A stretch of 64,000 nucleotides of DNA from MnTg04 sp964568075 (GCA_964568075.1 CAZMOM010000001.1:124001-188000), one strand, 5' to 3'. Counted from the first letter of the stretch, positions 7,762 through 17,487 are shown. The notes: generated by a model from the sequence alone, not told the origin. Numbers and translations: made by a program.

Positions 7762-8481
7762 ATGATCGGGCGATTCCTGGAAATCAGTGTATCCACTAAC
7801 GACATTCAAGCTTCGCTCGAGTTTTACGAGCGCCTTGGTTTTGAACAGGCGGTAGTCGGCGAAATCTGGTCTCATCACTATGCGGTCGTCACCGACGGAA
7901 GACTTTTTCTCGGCCTCCATCAGTACGAATTTGCCTCGCCAGCGCTGACCTTTGTTCTCCCCGATCTCGAAAATCACCTGACCTTGATGCAGAAATACGG
8001 TATCGATTTCGAATTCATAAAAACCGGCGACGAGCAGTTTAACGAGGCTGGATTTTTCGACCCCGATGGTCAGATGGTGACGATCCTGGAGGCTCGCACG
8101 TTTTCACCGTTACCGCAGGAACCGGCCGGTGAAAGCCTGTGCGGTCACTTTTCCCAATACACGATCCCGACGCGAAATATCGAAGCGGCGATCGCCTTCT
8201 GGGAACCGATGGGGTTCGTGACGGTTCAACAGGGTCCTGAGCCTTTTCCCTGGGCTTCGCTGACCAGCGACTTGATCAATCTCGGCTTTTACGAGACGCC
8301 TGAACTCAAGGCACCCGCCCTGACTTTCGTCGAGCCGGATATGGATGTTCGCCTTGCCAAACTGGAATTTGAAGGCTTCGAGGTCGACAGGAACATTCCG
8401 GGAAAGAAAGCATCGGCCGAAAACGGCCTGACCCGCTCGCCCGAGGGGCTCGACCTGTTACTTCTGACCGGCCAGTACTAG
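7762..8481 (+). CDS. Two-domain VOC/glyoxalase-like protein
   Basis: 239 residues built of two VOC (beta-alpha-beta-beta-beta) modules: one begins FLEISVSTNDIQASLEFYER (about residues 5-24), the other FSQYTIPTRNIEAAIAFWEP (about 130-149). Each ends in a similar strand (ALTFVLPDLE, ALTFVEPDMD), as expected after an internal duplication. These folds bind a metal and serve as glyoxalases, dioxygenases or resistance proteins; the substrate cannot be told here. I use ATG 7762 rather than GTG 7741 because the upstream codons lie inside the palindromic element, whose GAGG is spaced 6 nt from this ATG. Confidence 0.8.
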   Translation: MIGRFLEISVSTNDIQASLEFYERLGFEQAVVGEIWSHHYAVVTDGRLFLGLHQYEFASPALTFVLPDLENHLTLMQKYGIDFEFIKTGDEQFNEAGFFDPDGQMVTILEARTFSPLPQEPAGESLCGHFSQYTIPTRNIEAAIAFWEPMGFVTVQQGPEPFPWASLTSDLINLGFYETPELKAPALTFVEPDMDVRLAKLEFEGFEVDRNIPGKKASAENGLTRSPEGLDLLLLTGQY

Positions 8482-8625
8482 CTGATTGTTTAAAAATCCT
8501 CTGCCGGGCAGGACGCCCAAATGCCGCGGAGCCCAGGGACGGGCCGGAGCGGCGTCTCACCGATTCTTGCCTTGTCTCGCGCTCGCCTGAGAATTTTTCA
8601 AATGGCCTCTGGGTGAGATATCGAA

Positions 8626-10590
8626 TCAGCCCAGACCTCTGAGCTGGTCGAGTATCGCCTGGTTTTCGAGCGTCGAAATATCCTCGGTGATTTCCTCGTC
8701 GCTGGCGATCGCTCGCAACAGGCGGCGCATGATTTTTCCCGATCGTGTCTTCGGCAGGTTGTCGGCAAAGCGGATATCGTCAGGCCGCGCAATCGGACCG
8801 AGTTCCTCGCCGACCCAGCCGCGTAATTCCTTGACCAGATTCAGCGCTTCATCGCCGACCGGCCGTTCGCCCTGCAATACGACATAGGCAAATATGGATT
8901 CTCCCTTGATCTCGTGCGGGCGACCCACAACAGCTGCCTCCACCACGCGGTCGTGTGCGACCAGCGCCGACTCGACCTCCATCGTGCCAAGCCGGTGGCC
9001 GGCCACGTTGAGTACGTCATCGATGCGTCCCATGATCCAGAAAAAACCGTCCTTGTCGCGGCGCGCGCTGTCTCCTGCAAGGTAGAAACGGTTCCCGAAT
9101 TTCTCCCAGTAGGTTTCCAGGTAACGACCGTTATCGCCCCAGATGGTTCTCAGCATCGCCGGCCAGGGCTTGCGAATCACCAGAAAGCCGCCCTTGTCCG
9201 GGTCCGCAACGGTGTTGCCTTCTTCATCGACGATATCCGCGAAAATTCCGGGTAGCGGTTTTGTGCATGAGCCTGGTTTGGTTGTTGTCACACCAGGTAA
9301 CGGCGATATCAAGATCGCACCCGTTTCGGTCTGCCACCAGGTATCTACGATCGGACAGTTTTCCCTGCCGATGACGCGGTGATACCAGATCCACGCTTCC
9401 GGATTGATCGGCTCGCCGACGGTGCCCAGCAAGCGAATTGCTGATAGATCATAAGCCGCTGGAAACTCCTCGCCGAATTTCATCAGCGCACGTATGGCCG
9501 TCGGCGCCGTATAGAAAATTGTTACTCTATGATCCTGGCAGATCTTCCAGAAGCGACCCGCATCGGGCACGGTTGGCGCGCCTTCGTACATGACGATAGT
9601 GGCGCCCGCTGCGAGTGGCCCGTATGCGACGTAAGTATGCCCTGTCACCCAGCCAACATCGGCCGTACACCAGAAAACGTCAGAGTCCTGCATATCGAAC
9701 ACCCAGCGGCTGGTCAGCTTGGCATTGAGCAGGTAGCCGCCGCTCGAATGCTGGATGCCTTTGGGTTTTCCGGTGGATCCCGATGTATACAGTAGATACA
9801 GCGGGTGTTCGGCGTTGACCCATTCGGGCTCGCACTCGCTGGACTGGTCGGCGATCAATTGATGCCACCAGATATCCCGGCCGTCCCGCATCGGGATATC
9901 GTCCCCGCTGCGACGCAGAACGATAACTTTCTCGATGGTCTCGCAACCCTTTTCCAGTGCCTTGTCGGTCGCCTGTTTGAGCGGTACGATGCTGCCGCCA
10001 CGATGACCGCCATCGGCGGTAATAACGATTCTCGCTCCGGCATCCTCTATCCGGTCGCCCAGAGAGTTGGCCGAGAATCCGCCAAACACGACCGAATGAA
10101 TCGCGCCGATCCGGGCACAGGCCTGCATCGCGACGACCGCCTCGGGCACCATCGGCATGTAGATAACAACCCGGTCGCCACTTTCGATACCCAGAGATTT
10201 CAGGCCGTTGGCAAACCGGCAAACCTCTGCGTGCAGATCGCGATAACTGAGCCGCCGGACATCACCCGGCTCGCCTTCGAAAATGATCGCGGTCTTGTCG
10301 CCATTATTTTCCAGGTGAATATCCAGACAGTTGTGCGACACATTCAGCTCGCCGTCACTGAACCACCGATAATTGGGCGCATCGCTTTCGTCCAGCACGA
10401 CGGTGAACGGTTTGTGCCAGTGCAGATTTTCCCTGGCCAGGTCAGCCCAGAACGCCTCGGGGTCTTTCTCGGCCGCGGCGCAAAGTTCTTCGTAACGCTC
10501 TTTATTTATTCTTGCGTCGCCGGCAAACGATTGCGGCGGCGGGAATTCTCTCTCTTCACGGAGTATCGACTGAATATCCTTGTCTGACAT
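8626..10590 (-). CDS. acs: Acetyl-CoA synthetase (AMP-forming)
   Basis: Activates acetate to acetyl-CoA through acetyl-AMP. 654 residues, standard for Acs. The ATP loop YTSGSTGKPKGIQHSSGGY, the VDTWWQTETG motif, the hinge region (YLAGDSARRDKDGFFWIMGR) and the C-terminal LPKTRSGKIMRRLLR, whose Lys is the regulatory acetylation site in known Acs enzymes, are all present. It is monocistronic on the minus strand. The 144 bp downstream (8482-8625) are GC-rich with no gene. Confidence 0.97.
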   Translation of the reverse strand: MSDKDIQSILREEREFPPPQSFAGDARINKERYEELCAAAEKDPEAFWADLARENLHWHKPFTVVLDESDAPNYRWFSDGELNVSHNCLDIHLENNGDKTAIIFEGEPGDVRRLSYRDLHAEVCRFANGLKSLGIESGDRVVIYMPMVPEAVVAMQACARIGAIHSVVFGGFSANSLGDRIEDAGARIVITADGGHRGGSIVPLKQATDKALEKGCETIEKVIVLRRSGDDIPMRDGRDIWWHQLIADQSSECEPEWVNAEHPLYLLYTSGSTGKPKGIQHSSGGYLLNAKLTSRWVFDMQDSDVFWCTADVGWVTGHTYVAYGPLAAGATIVMYEGAPTVPDAGRFWKICQDHRVTIFYTAPTAIRALMKFGEEFPAAYDLSAIRLLGTVGEPINPEAWIWYHRVIGRENCPIVDTWWQTETGAILISPLPGVTTTKPGSCTKPLPGIFADIVDEEGNTVADPDKGGFLVIRKPWPAMLRTIWGDNGRYLETYWEKFGNRFYLAGDSARRDKDGFFWIMGRIDDVLNVAGHRLGTMEVESALVAHDRVVEAAVVGRPHEIKGESIFAYVVLQGERPVGDEALNLVKELRGWVGEELGPIARPDDIRFADNLPKTRSGKIMRRLLRAIASDEEITEDISTLENQAILDQLRGLG

Positions 10591-10666
10591 AGCCTGGCTC
10601 CTGATTCAGCTTTCCGAAGCATACCGATGAGGCGCCCGGCAGACCAGTTTCCGCGCACCTTGCCTG

Positions 10667-11554
10667 TCAGGCGTGATCGAGAAGATCGCCGATGACCTGC
10701 ATCGTTCTGCCCAGGTAGGAACTACCAAAAAGATTGAGGTGATTCAGCAGATGGTACAACTGGTAAAGACGGCAGCGCGTCTGATGCCCAGGCGGCAACG
10801 GCCACGCCTTTTCGTAGGCTGTATAAAACGATTCGCCAAATCCACCGAACAAGCGACTCATTGCCAGGTCGGTTTCCCGGTCCCCGTAATAAGCCGCCGG
10901 ATCGAATATGACCGGCTCATGGTTTTCGAGCGCCGCCCGGTTTCCGCCCCACAGGTCGCCATGCAAGAGCGATGCGTCCGGTCGGTGCCCTTCAAGTATG
11001 CGACTCAGCTTCGCGCAAAGTCGTTTCCCGTCCTGTTGCAAGCGGCCGCCATATCCATTGAAGGCTGCCAGCTCCAGCTGCGGCAGTAATCGTTGATCCC
11101 GGTAAAAACCGGTCCAGTCGGAGGTCCAGGTGTTCGATTGACCGGTCGAGCCGATGAAGTTGTCGTTCGGCCAGCCGAATTCTTCAGCGGTATTTCTGTG
11201 CAGCCGGGCGAGCCGGCAACCCATCTCGCGGTCATCTTCCGGTGCGACGCTTTTCATATCCAGCCATTCGAGCAACAAAAGCCCGCAGGAATCGTCCGCG
11301 GTCAAGCCGATGACGTCCGGCACCCTGATGGCCCCGGTGTCTCGTATCGCACGCAAACCGGCAGCTTCCGCCTCGAACATGGGAAAGCGGTCGGCCGCGT
11401 TCAGTTTCAGAAAAACCGGGCCCGCATCGGTATCTAACCGGTAACTGGCGTTGATATCGCCGCCGCCAACGGCATTGAGCTGGCTGTCGTCCGCGATGAC
11501 GACTCCCGTTTGGCTGCGAATCAGGGAAAACAATCTGGCTCGGTCCGGCGCCAT
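10667..11554 (-). CDS. Fructosamine-3-kinase family protein
   Basis: About 295 residues from ATG 11554, one nucleotide after the stop of the upstream exonuclease gene. It is an APH/kinase-like fold: N-terminal GGGDINASYRL with the lysine strand FLKLN, the catalytic loop LLHGDLWGGN, and the metal-binding IFDPAAYYGDRETDLAMSRL block characteristic of fructosamine/ketosamine kinases. Bacterial members phosphorylate glycated amino acids or proteins for deglycation. The longer frame to 11623 overlaps the preceding gene and is rejected. Confidence 0.9.
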   Translation of the reverse strand: MAPDRARLFSLIRSQTGVVIADDSQLNAVGGGDINASYRLDTDAGPVFLKLNAADRFPMFEAEAAGLRAIRDTGAIRVPDVIGLTADDSCGLLLLEWLDMKSVAPEDDREMGCRLARLHRNTAEEFGWPNDNFIGSTGQSNTWTSDWTGFYRDQRLLPQLELAAFNGYGGRLQQDGKRLCAKLSRILEGHRPDASLLHGDLWGGNRAALENHEPVIFDPAAYYGDRETDLAMSRLFGGFGESFYTAYEKAWPLPPGHQTRCRLYQLYHLLNHLNLFGSSYLGRTMQVIGDLLDHA

Positions 11555-11555
11555 C

Positions 11556-12482
11556 TTACTCGAAGTATTTCGCCAGCTTTCTGGCCTGCGCCCCGAGCGC
11601 CGGGCCGAAACCCGCCTGAGCATAAATGCGATCCAGGCCCTCGATATCCGGCCGTGTTCTGGTCACGCTGCTTTCCTCCAACTCGAGATCCATATCGCAG
11701 GCTATCGTCGTCAGCCGCCTGGCCAGGAACGCGTCCTCGCGATGCTCGGCCAGAGCGTTCGTTATCCGGGCGGCGCCTCGTAGAGAAAGATTCTTTACCT
11801 GCTCCAGATCCTCGTAAATCGCCTCCAGATTCGCAAAAACATCGAGTAATTTGGCCGCAGTCTTCACACCGACGCCCGGCACGCCGCGGATATTGTCGAC
11901 GCTGTCCCCGGTCAGCGCGAGAAAGTCTGCGATTTGCTCAGGGTGAGCACCGTAGAAGTCTTTTATGCCGTCGTACTGAAACCGGCGACGGCCGGCGAAG
12001 TCCCAGTATTCGTCACCGGGGCGGATCAGCTGTGCCAGGTCCTTGTCGCGGCTGACGATGACCGAATAGCCGTTGTTATCTCTCCACCAGCTCGCGATGC
12101 TGCCGATGATATCGTCGGCTTCGTAACGATCGCTGGAAAAAACCGGCAGTCCCAGCGCCTTCGCCGCCTCCTTGCAGAGGGAAAACTGATTTTTCAACTC
12201 CGGTGGCGCCGGCTCCCGATTGGCCTTGTATTCCGGGTAAATTTCGTTGCGGAAAGAGTCGCTGAGACTTTCGTCGAACGCGATCCCGATATGCTGTGGC
12301 TTCGCCGTTTGTAGAAGCTCGCCGAGAAACCGGGAAAATCCGAAAAACGCGTTAACCGGCTGCCCGTCTCCGTTGGTCATGCTGTCGGGCACCGAAAACC
12401 AGGCCCGAAAAATGTAAATACTGGCGTCGACCAGATGCAACGGACGGCCTGTGCTTGTCGACGACACGGAAACGGCAGCCAC
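11556..12482 (-). CDS. Stand-alone 5'-3' exonuclease (PolA N-terminal/FEN-like)
   Basis: 308 residues, matching the 5'-nuclease domain of DNA polymerase I but without a polymerase. Visible are LHLVDASIYIFRAWF, the acidic metal cluster YEADDIIGSIASWW and VIVSRDKDLAQLI, then the helix-hairpin-helix GVPGVGVKTAAKLL preceded by GDSVDN. Expected activity is flap/5' exonuclease on DNA. The start is GTG 12482, 4 nt after the HNH gene's stop; no strong ribosome site is visible, so coupling is likely. E. coli Xni is a shorter relative; whether this is its ortholog is not clear. Confidence 0.88.
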   Translation of the reverse strand: MAAVSVSSTSTGRPLHLVDASIYIFRAWFSVPDSMTNGDGQPVNAFFGFSRFLGELLQTAKPQHIGIAFDESLSDSFRNEIYPEYKANREPAPPELKNQFSLCKEAAKALGLPVFSSDRYEADDIIGSIASWWRDNNGYSVIVSRDKDLAQLIRPGDEYWDFAGRRRFQYDGIKDFYGAHPEQIADFLALTGDSVDNIRGVPGVGVKTAAKLLDVFANLEAIYEDLEQVKNLSLRGAARITNALAEHREDAFLARRLTTIACDMDLELEESSVTRTRPDIEGLDRIYAQAGFGPALGAQARKLAKYFE

Positions 12483-12485
12483 CGT

Positions 12486-13118
12486 TCAGACCTGGATGTT
12501 TGATCGTGTACTTTCCGCCAGGTGGCCTTTCAGGCGCGCATGCAACGGGCTGCTACGGGGAAAATGCGCCAGCAGATATCCCATCTGGTCAGCCATTACC
12601 CGCCGGCCTTTCAAGTAAATGTACTCGGCATAGTTTGGTGTAAACGGGATCGCCAGTAACTGCATACCGGCGTTTTCGGGAGTCATGTTCGCCTTGTGAT
12701 TGTTGCAGCGCCGGCATGCGGTCACAACATTTGGCCAGTCGTCCTTGCCGCCCTGGCTCAGGGGAGTAACGTGATCCCGGGATAAATCGCCGTCGCTGAA
12801 CGTCTGCCCGCAGTACAGACACAGGCTGGCATCACGCCGGAAAAGCGCATGATTCGACAGCGGCGGCACGTAGTCGGCGCGAACTTTCCCCATGATGTGA
12901 GTATTGCCGTGGGTCGCTATGATGGAATTGACGTCGACCACGCTACGCCGGCCGGTCCGGGCGCAAATTCCGCCGTGCAATGTGAACAGGAGGCTGCCGC
13001 AGGCATAGGCGACTCGCCCGCAGTGATAAAGGCGCACTGCATCCCGGTAATCTACCCATTCCAGCGGCATTCCGGAGACATCGGTGCGCAACACTTGTTG
13101 TCTTAGAGATATTGCCAT
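12486..13118 (-). CDS. HNH endonuclease family protein
   Basis: 210 residues with a classic HNH/zinc core at about residues 100-145: CLYCGQTFSDGDLSRDHVTP, then the Asn of WPNVVTACRRC and a second CxxC (CRRCNNHK). The two CxxC pairs bind a structural zinc, and the DH..N..NH residues form the nuclease site. The N-terminal about 95 residues are of unknown type. Such proteins often sit beside housekeeping genes and need not be restriction enzymes. It is first in a tight minus-strand unit with the 5'-3' exonuclease and the kinase. Confidence 0.88.
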   Translation of the reverse strand: MAISLRQQVLRTDVSGMPLEWVDYRDAVRLYHCGRVAYACGSLLFTLHGGICARTGRRSVVDVNSIIATHGNTHIMGKVRADYVPPLSNHALFRRDASLCLYCGQTFSDGDLSRDHVTPLSQGGKDDWPNVVTACRRCNNHKANMTPENAGMQLLAIPFTPNYAEYIYLKGRRVMADQMGYLLAHFPRSSPLHARLKGHLAESTRSNIQV

Positions 13119-13282
13119 TGTGCGCAGACCCCGACGGTCTAATGCGCCTCATCTTGCCGAAACCGGAAGCAAATGAAAACCCGTATCGGTAAACCACAGT
13201 TCAAACGGTGGCAAAAAACCATTATTGTGTCGTCTGCTCGCGACGAGCGGTTGGCTGGTTGCCTGTAACACAGGAGATTTGA

Positions 13283-14410
13283 ATGGCGTTTTCATTGGGA
13301 ATACTCAAAGAGACTTTGCCCGGGGAAACCCGGGTGGCAACGATTCCGGAGGTGGCTGCGAAGTTTTCCGCACTGGGCGCGAGGATTCTGATTCAGAAAG
13401 GGGCTGGTCTCCACGCCGGAATTCCCGACGCCGAATACTCCGAACACGCCACTGTGCTGGATACGGCAGAAGAGGTGTTGGCGCAATGCGATGCGCTGCT
13501 TTGCGTTCAGCCTCCACCCGCGAGCGTCGCCGGCACATTGCAAAAGGGTAAGCTGGTCGTAGGGTTTCTGGCCCCGTATCGGGAAAAAGAATTATTGGAG
13601 ACGCTGCGGGACAAAGGACTCACCTCGCTGGCGGTTGAACTGATTCCGAGAATATCGCGCGCGCAGTCGATGGATGCGTTGTCGTCACAGGCGGCCGTTG
13701 CCGGTTATAAGGCGGTCCTGCTCGGCGCCAATACACTCGACAAGTTTTTCCCGATGCTCACGACAGCGGCCGGCACGATCCGGCCGGCCAAGGTGCTGGT
13801 GATCGGCGCCGGTGTTGCAGGTCTGCAGGCACTGGCAACCGCGCGCAGGCTGGGCGCAGTCGTCGAAGGTTATGACGTCCGCTCGGCGACGCGTGAGCAA
13901 ATCGAATCGCTGGGCGCCCGCTTCGTCGATACCGGCGTCAGCGCCGAGGGCGAAGGCGGTTATGCGCGCGAACTGACCGAGGATGAGAAAAAGACCCAGC
14001 AGGAAGTGCTGGAGAAACATATCGCCCTGGCGGACGTGGTGATAACGACGGCGGCGATACCCGGCCGGCCCGCTCCGCGCATTATCAGCACAGAAGCGGT
14101 TGCGAACATGAAGCCTGGCGCCGTTATCGTCGATCTGGCCGCCGAGACCGGCGGCAATTGCGAGTTGACCCGGGCAGGTGAAACCGTCGAGAAACACGGC
14201 GTACGAATTGTCGGACCAATAAATTTAGCGGCACAACTGGCCAATCACGCCAGCGAAATGTATGCCCGCAATCTATATAACTTTCTCAGTCCTGCGATCA
14301 GCGAAGGCGAGCTCAGTATCGACTGGGAAGACGAGGTATTCGCGGGCGCATGCCTGACTCGTGACGGAGACATAGTCCACCAAGCCAGTCGCGAACAGCT
14401 GGGCGATTAG
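13283..14410 (+). CDS. pntAA: NAD(P) transhydrogenase subunit alpha part 1 (domain I)
   Basis: NAD(H)-binding soluble domain I of the proton-translocating transhydrogenase. Seen: the N-terminal LGILKETLPGETRVATIPE block, RISRAQSMDALSSQAAVAGY, the Rossmann loop VIGAGVAGLQALATARRLGA with the acidic strand end VVEGYDVRS, and the mobile-loop region. 375 residues is normal for the split alpha1 subunit found in Rhodospirillum-type enzymes; E. coli PntA fuses alpha1 with the membrane part. AGGAG is 6 nt upstream of ATG 13283. A small hairpin (GCTCG-CGA-CGAGC, 13231-13243) lies in the leader. Confidence 0.96.
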   Translation: MAFSLGILKETLPGETRVATIPEVAAKFSALGARILIQKGAGLHAGIPDAEYSEHATVLDTAEEVLAQCDALLCVQPPPASVAGTLQKGKLVVGFLAPYREKELLETLRDKGLTSLAVELIPRISRAQSMDALSSQAAVAGYKAVLLGANTLDKFFPMLTTAAGTIRPAKVLVIGAGVAGLQALATARRLGAVVEGYDVRSATREQIESLGARFVDTGVSAEGEGGYARELTEDEKKTQQEVLEKHIALADVVITTAAIPGRPAPRIISTEAVANMKPGAVIVDLAAETGGNCELTRAGETVEKHGVRIVGPINLAAQLANHASEMYARNLYNFLSPAISEGELSIDWEDEVFAGACLTRDGDIVHQASREQLGD

Positions 14411-14430
14411 TTGAAAAAGGGGAATAAGCA

Positions 14431-14721
14431 ATGATTGACGGTTTTATCGCACTGTATATTTTTATGCTGGCTGCGTTCACCGGTTACGAGATCATCGGAA
14501 AAGTACCGGTTATTTTGCACACGCCGTTGATGTCCGGCTCGAACTTCGTGCACGGGATCGTGCTGGTTGGCGCGATGGTGGCGATGGGACGCGCGGATAC
14601 CACACTGGAAATAGTCATCGGCTTTATCGGGGTATTTCTGGGGGCCGGTAATGCGGCCGGCGGATACGTGGTCACGGAACGCATGCTCGAGATGTTCAAG
14701 AGCAGCCGGGAGGACAAATAA
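14431..14721 (+). CDS. pntAB: NAD(P) transhydrogenase subunit alpha part 2 (membrane)
   Basis: 96 residues with three or four hydrophobic helices (GFIALYIFMLAAFTGYEIIG, NFVHGIVLVGAMVAMG, VIGFIGVFLGAGNAAGGYVV), the small membrane part of domain II. It follows pntAA by 20 bp with a GGGGAATAAGCA ribosome region, and its TAA overlaps the pntB ATG. The GGY and NFVHGI segments are conserved in the family. Confidence 0.95.
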   Translation: MIDGFIALYIFMLAAFTGYEIIGKVPVILHTPLMSGSNFVHGIVLVGAMVAMGRADTTLEIVIGFIGVFLGAGNAAGGYVVTERMLEMFKSSREDK

Positions 14722-16115
14722 TGTTCGGTTTGTCCCCCGATCTGGCTGACAAACTGATTCAGACCAGTTATTTCGTCGCAGCAGTACTTTTTATTGTCGG
14801 CCTGAAACAAATGAGCTCGCCGGTCACCGCCAGGCGCGGCATTATCTGGGCCGGCATCGGCATGCTGGTCGCCACGGTGATCACGTTCACGTGGCCGGAT
14901 ATGCACAATTATCCGCTGATGCTCGCAGCCATAGGCGTTGGCGGTGCGGCGGCCTGGATCAGCGGCAAGAAAGTGGCGATGACCGACATGCCGCAAATGA
15001 TCGCCCTGTACAACGGCATGGGTGGTGGCGCGGCCGCGGCGATTGCGGCGGTCGAGCTGATCGGTGGTGGCGAGCACGAAATAAGCATCATTACCCTGGC
15101 GGTGCTCGGCGCGCTGATCGGCGCGGTGTCTTTTTCGGGCAGCCTGATCGCATTTGGCAAGCTGCAGGGGCTGATCCGCAAGCCGTTGCGATTCAAAGGC
15201 CAGCAGATAGTCAATATGTTGATCCTGCTGAGTGCCGCAATCGCCGGTGGCATGATTATTACAGGCCACACTGATGGCCTGGGAATAATCGTCATTTTCT
15301 TCGGGCTGGCGTTGCTGCTGGGCCTGACCATGACCTTGCCGATCGGGGGCGCCGATATGCCGGTCGTCATCTCGTTGTACAACGCGTTGACCGGGCTGGC
15401 GGTCGCCTTCGAAGGATTTGTCCTGCAAAACGCGGCGATGATTATCGCCGGCACCGTGGTCGGCTCCGCCGGCACCTTACTGACGCAACTGATGGCAAAG
15501 GCGATGAATCGCTCGCTGGCGAATGTTTTGTTCAGCGGCTTTGGCGAAACCGACGTCGCAGGCGACGGCGTCGATGTTCAGGGCAGCATGAAGCCGATCG
15601 AGGCCACCGATGCCGGCGTCATGATGGCGTTCGCCGACAAGGTCATCATCATTCCCGGTTATGGCATGGCGGTCGCACAGGCGCAGCACAAGGTCTGGGA
15701 GTTGACTCAGCTTCTCCTGGAGCGAAATGTACAGGTCAAATTTGCGATTCATCCGGTCGCGGGCAGAATGCCCGGCCACATGAACGTGCTGCTGGCGGAG
15801 GCAGGCGTTCCCTACGACCTGATTTTCGATCTGGACGAGATCAATGCCGAGTTCGAGACGGCCGATGTCGCGCTGGTTATCGGCGCGAATGACGTGGTCA
15901 ACCCCGCCGCGCACAGCGACCCGGCCAGCCCCATCTATGGCATGCCGATCCTGAAAGCGGAGAAGGCGAAAAACATTATCGTGATCAAGCGCGGTCAGGG
16001 CAAGGGATTCTCTGGAATAGAAAACCTGCTGTTCTACCTCGATCAGACACGCATGCTGTATGGCGACGGACAAGCAGCAACTGCCCAGTTGATTCAGGCG
16101 GTCAAGACTTTTTAG
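14721..16115 (+). CDS. pntB: NAD(P) transhydrogenase subunit beta
   Basis: 464 residues: an N-terminal membrane half (domain II, about 8-9 helices, residues 1-270) and C-terminal domain III that binds NADP(H). Domain III motifs are IIIPGYGMAVAQAQHKVWEL, HPVAGRMPGHMNVLLAEAGV and DVALVIGANDVVNPAAHSDP. With PntAA/PntAB it couples proton flow to NADPH production. The start overlaps the pntAB stop by one base. No clear terminator follows. Confidence 0.97.
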   Translation: MFGLSPDLADKLIQTSYFVAAVLFIVGLKQMSSPVTARRGIIWAGIGMLVATVITFTWPDMHNYPLMLAAIGVGGAAAWISGKKVAMTDMPQMIALYNGMGGGAAAAIAAVELIGGGEHEISIITLAVLGALIGAVSFSGSLIAFGKLQGLIRKPLRFKGQQIVNMLILLSAAIAGGMIITGHTDGLGIIVIFFGLALLLGLTMTLPIGGADMPVVISLYNALTGLAVAFEGFVLQNAAMIIAGTVVGSAGTLLTQLMAKAMNRSLANVLFSGFGETDVAGDGVDVQGSMKPIEATDAGVMMAFADKVIIIPGYGMAVAQAQHKVWELTQLLLERNVQVKFAIHPVAGRMPGHMNVLLAEAGVPYDLIFDLDEINAEFETADVALVIGANDVVNPAAHSDPASPIYGMPILKAEKAKNIIVIKRGQGKGFSGIENLLFYLDQTRMLYGDGQAATAQLIQAVKTF

Positions 16116-16391
16116 CCCGCGTTTCGCCAAGGATCGCAGATTCCGGGTGAAGCTAGTACTCCGTCAAGGTGATATTGATGGGTTCAGCGAGTCGTGAAAC
16201 GGTCGCCCGCACGGCGGGTCTCGCCGGCAATGGCGCGGTAGGCGCACTGTTATACTGTGGTGGCAATGTATTGCGAGCTGGGAGAATTTCATAAGCAGGG
16301 TCGTTTGCTCACTGGGTGGCTGAGGACGAGCCGGCTCTGATGCAAAAAACACCGGCGATCGGACCGCCACCATCGACCTGGTTGCAAATGT

Positions 16392-17432
16392 ATGCGGAAG
16401 CTCTTTTTATTCATCGGCTGTATCGCGGCCGGCATCGCGCTCTGGCTGGGCCTCGATGTTCCCAATCGCCCGGATAGAACGATTGATGCGCAGAATACGG
16501 CGGTTGGCCCGGCGCCGGTAGCTATTCTCGATCCACGCGAACCGGATGCGAAGCCGTCGGAATCCAATTCGGTCATGGCCGGGAAGCCCGGCGCGTTTCG
16601 TGATGTTTCGGTCTTTGAAGGTGCCTTCAACGTGCGCGTCTATCCCTCTGACGTGTTCAGTCCTCGCGAAGGACCCATCGCAGATTATTATGACTCGCTT
16701 GCCCAGGCTGCAAACTCCGGCGATGCCGATGCAGCGTTCGAGCTCGGCCTTGCGCTCAGGCGTTGCCCCGGAATTGCAACGACCGGGCAGGAACTAGACG
16801 ACAAGTTGAACGCCATGCGCCAGACGCATTTGGTTCACGGTCCGTATTATCTTCGGCCGCGGTTAGTGGAGGACACCAACGCTTTTATCGAGCTCGAGCG
16901 CCAGCGATACGAGATCTGCAAGGGACTCTCCAACGAGCAGGTCACGGGCTATCACGACTGGTTCACTCTCGCCGCCGAGCTCGGAAATTACTACGCGCAG
17001 ACGGGGGCGATCGAGCGCACGCAAAATAACTACTGGCAGACCCAGGGACTGGTACCGGACGTGCAAGGGTTCGACGACGTTGTCGGCGTCATGAAGAGGC
17101 TCGCGGAGGCTGAGCCTGAGGAGTTAGGGCAAGCTATCAGGCACCTGTTCGAGGCGAGGGCGCAGGGAAGTCTACAAGCACTGCACGATTTCGCCCTGCT
17201 CTTCGCCGCAGGGGTTCTACGGCCAGCCAACGGGCATTCGGCCACCGCGAATGCCTACGCTAATCTGCGGGCGGCGTCTGAGGTTTGGCATCGAATCTGG
17301 AGCCCTGGCAGCTACAACTATGACGAGAACTTGCGCCGGCTGTCGAACAGACTCAGCATCTATGAGCTCGATTGGGCGGAGGGGCAGGCACAGGCGATTC
17401 TGCGCGAAGAAAACTGCTGCGTGGAGTGGTGA
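16392..17432 (+). CDS. Membrane-anchored Sel1/TPR-like protein, unknown
   Basis: 346 residues. The N-terminus is one hydrophobic segment (LFLFIGCIAAGIALWLGL) followed by soluble sequence, so a signal anchor or signal peptide. Helical pairs such as LAQAANSGDADAAFELGLAL and HLFEARAQGSLQALHDFALL are Sel1/TPR-like, though the repeat is degenerate. It ends in a Cys pair (EENCCVEW). It opens the accessory region between pntB and the DUF3106 operon. Upstream 16116-16391 holds no gene; a TATACT (16250-16255) could be a -10 element. Function unknown. Confidence 0.6.
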   Translation: MRKLFLFIGCIAAGIALWLGLDVPNRPDRTIDAQNTAVGPAPVAILDPREPDAKPSESNSVMAGKPGAFRDVSVFEGAFNVRVYPSDVFSPREGPIADYYDSLAQAANSGDADAAFELGLALRRCPGIATTGQELDDKLNAMRQTHLVHGPYYLRPRLVEDTNAFIELERQRYEICKGLSNEQVTGYHDWFTLAAELGNYYAQTGAIERTQNNYWQTQGLVPDVQGFDDVVGVMKRLAEAEPEELGQAIRHLFEARAQGSLQALHDFALLFAAGVLRPANGHSATANAYANLRAASEVWHRIWSPGSYNYDENLRRLSNRLSIYELDWAEGQAQAILREENCCVEW

Positions 17433-17487
17433 AAACGGTTCCTGGGTGTCGGCGAGCCTCGAAATTCGACCGACCGGCAGAAAGCGG

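Noticed and set aside
8482..8625. GC-rich stretch between the VOC gene and acs as a repeat element
   Set aside because: Only a vague inverted similarity between its ends (TTTAAAAATCCTC and GAGAATTTTTCAAA); too weak to call.
9805..10587. 260-codon plus-strand frame opposite acs
   Set aside because: Antisense shadow of a complete, well-conserved acs gene.
14484..15428. 314-codon minus-strand frame opposite pntAB/pntB
   Set aside because: Charged, repetitive antisense of membrane helices; pnt genes are certain.
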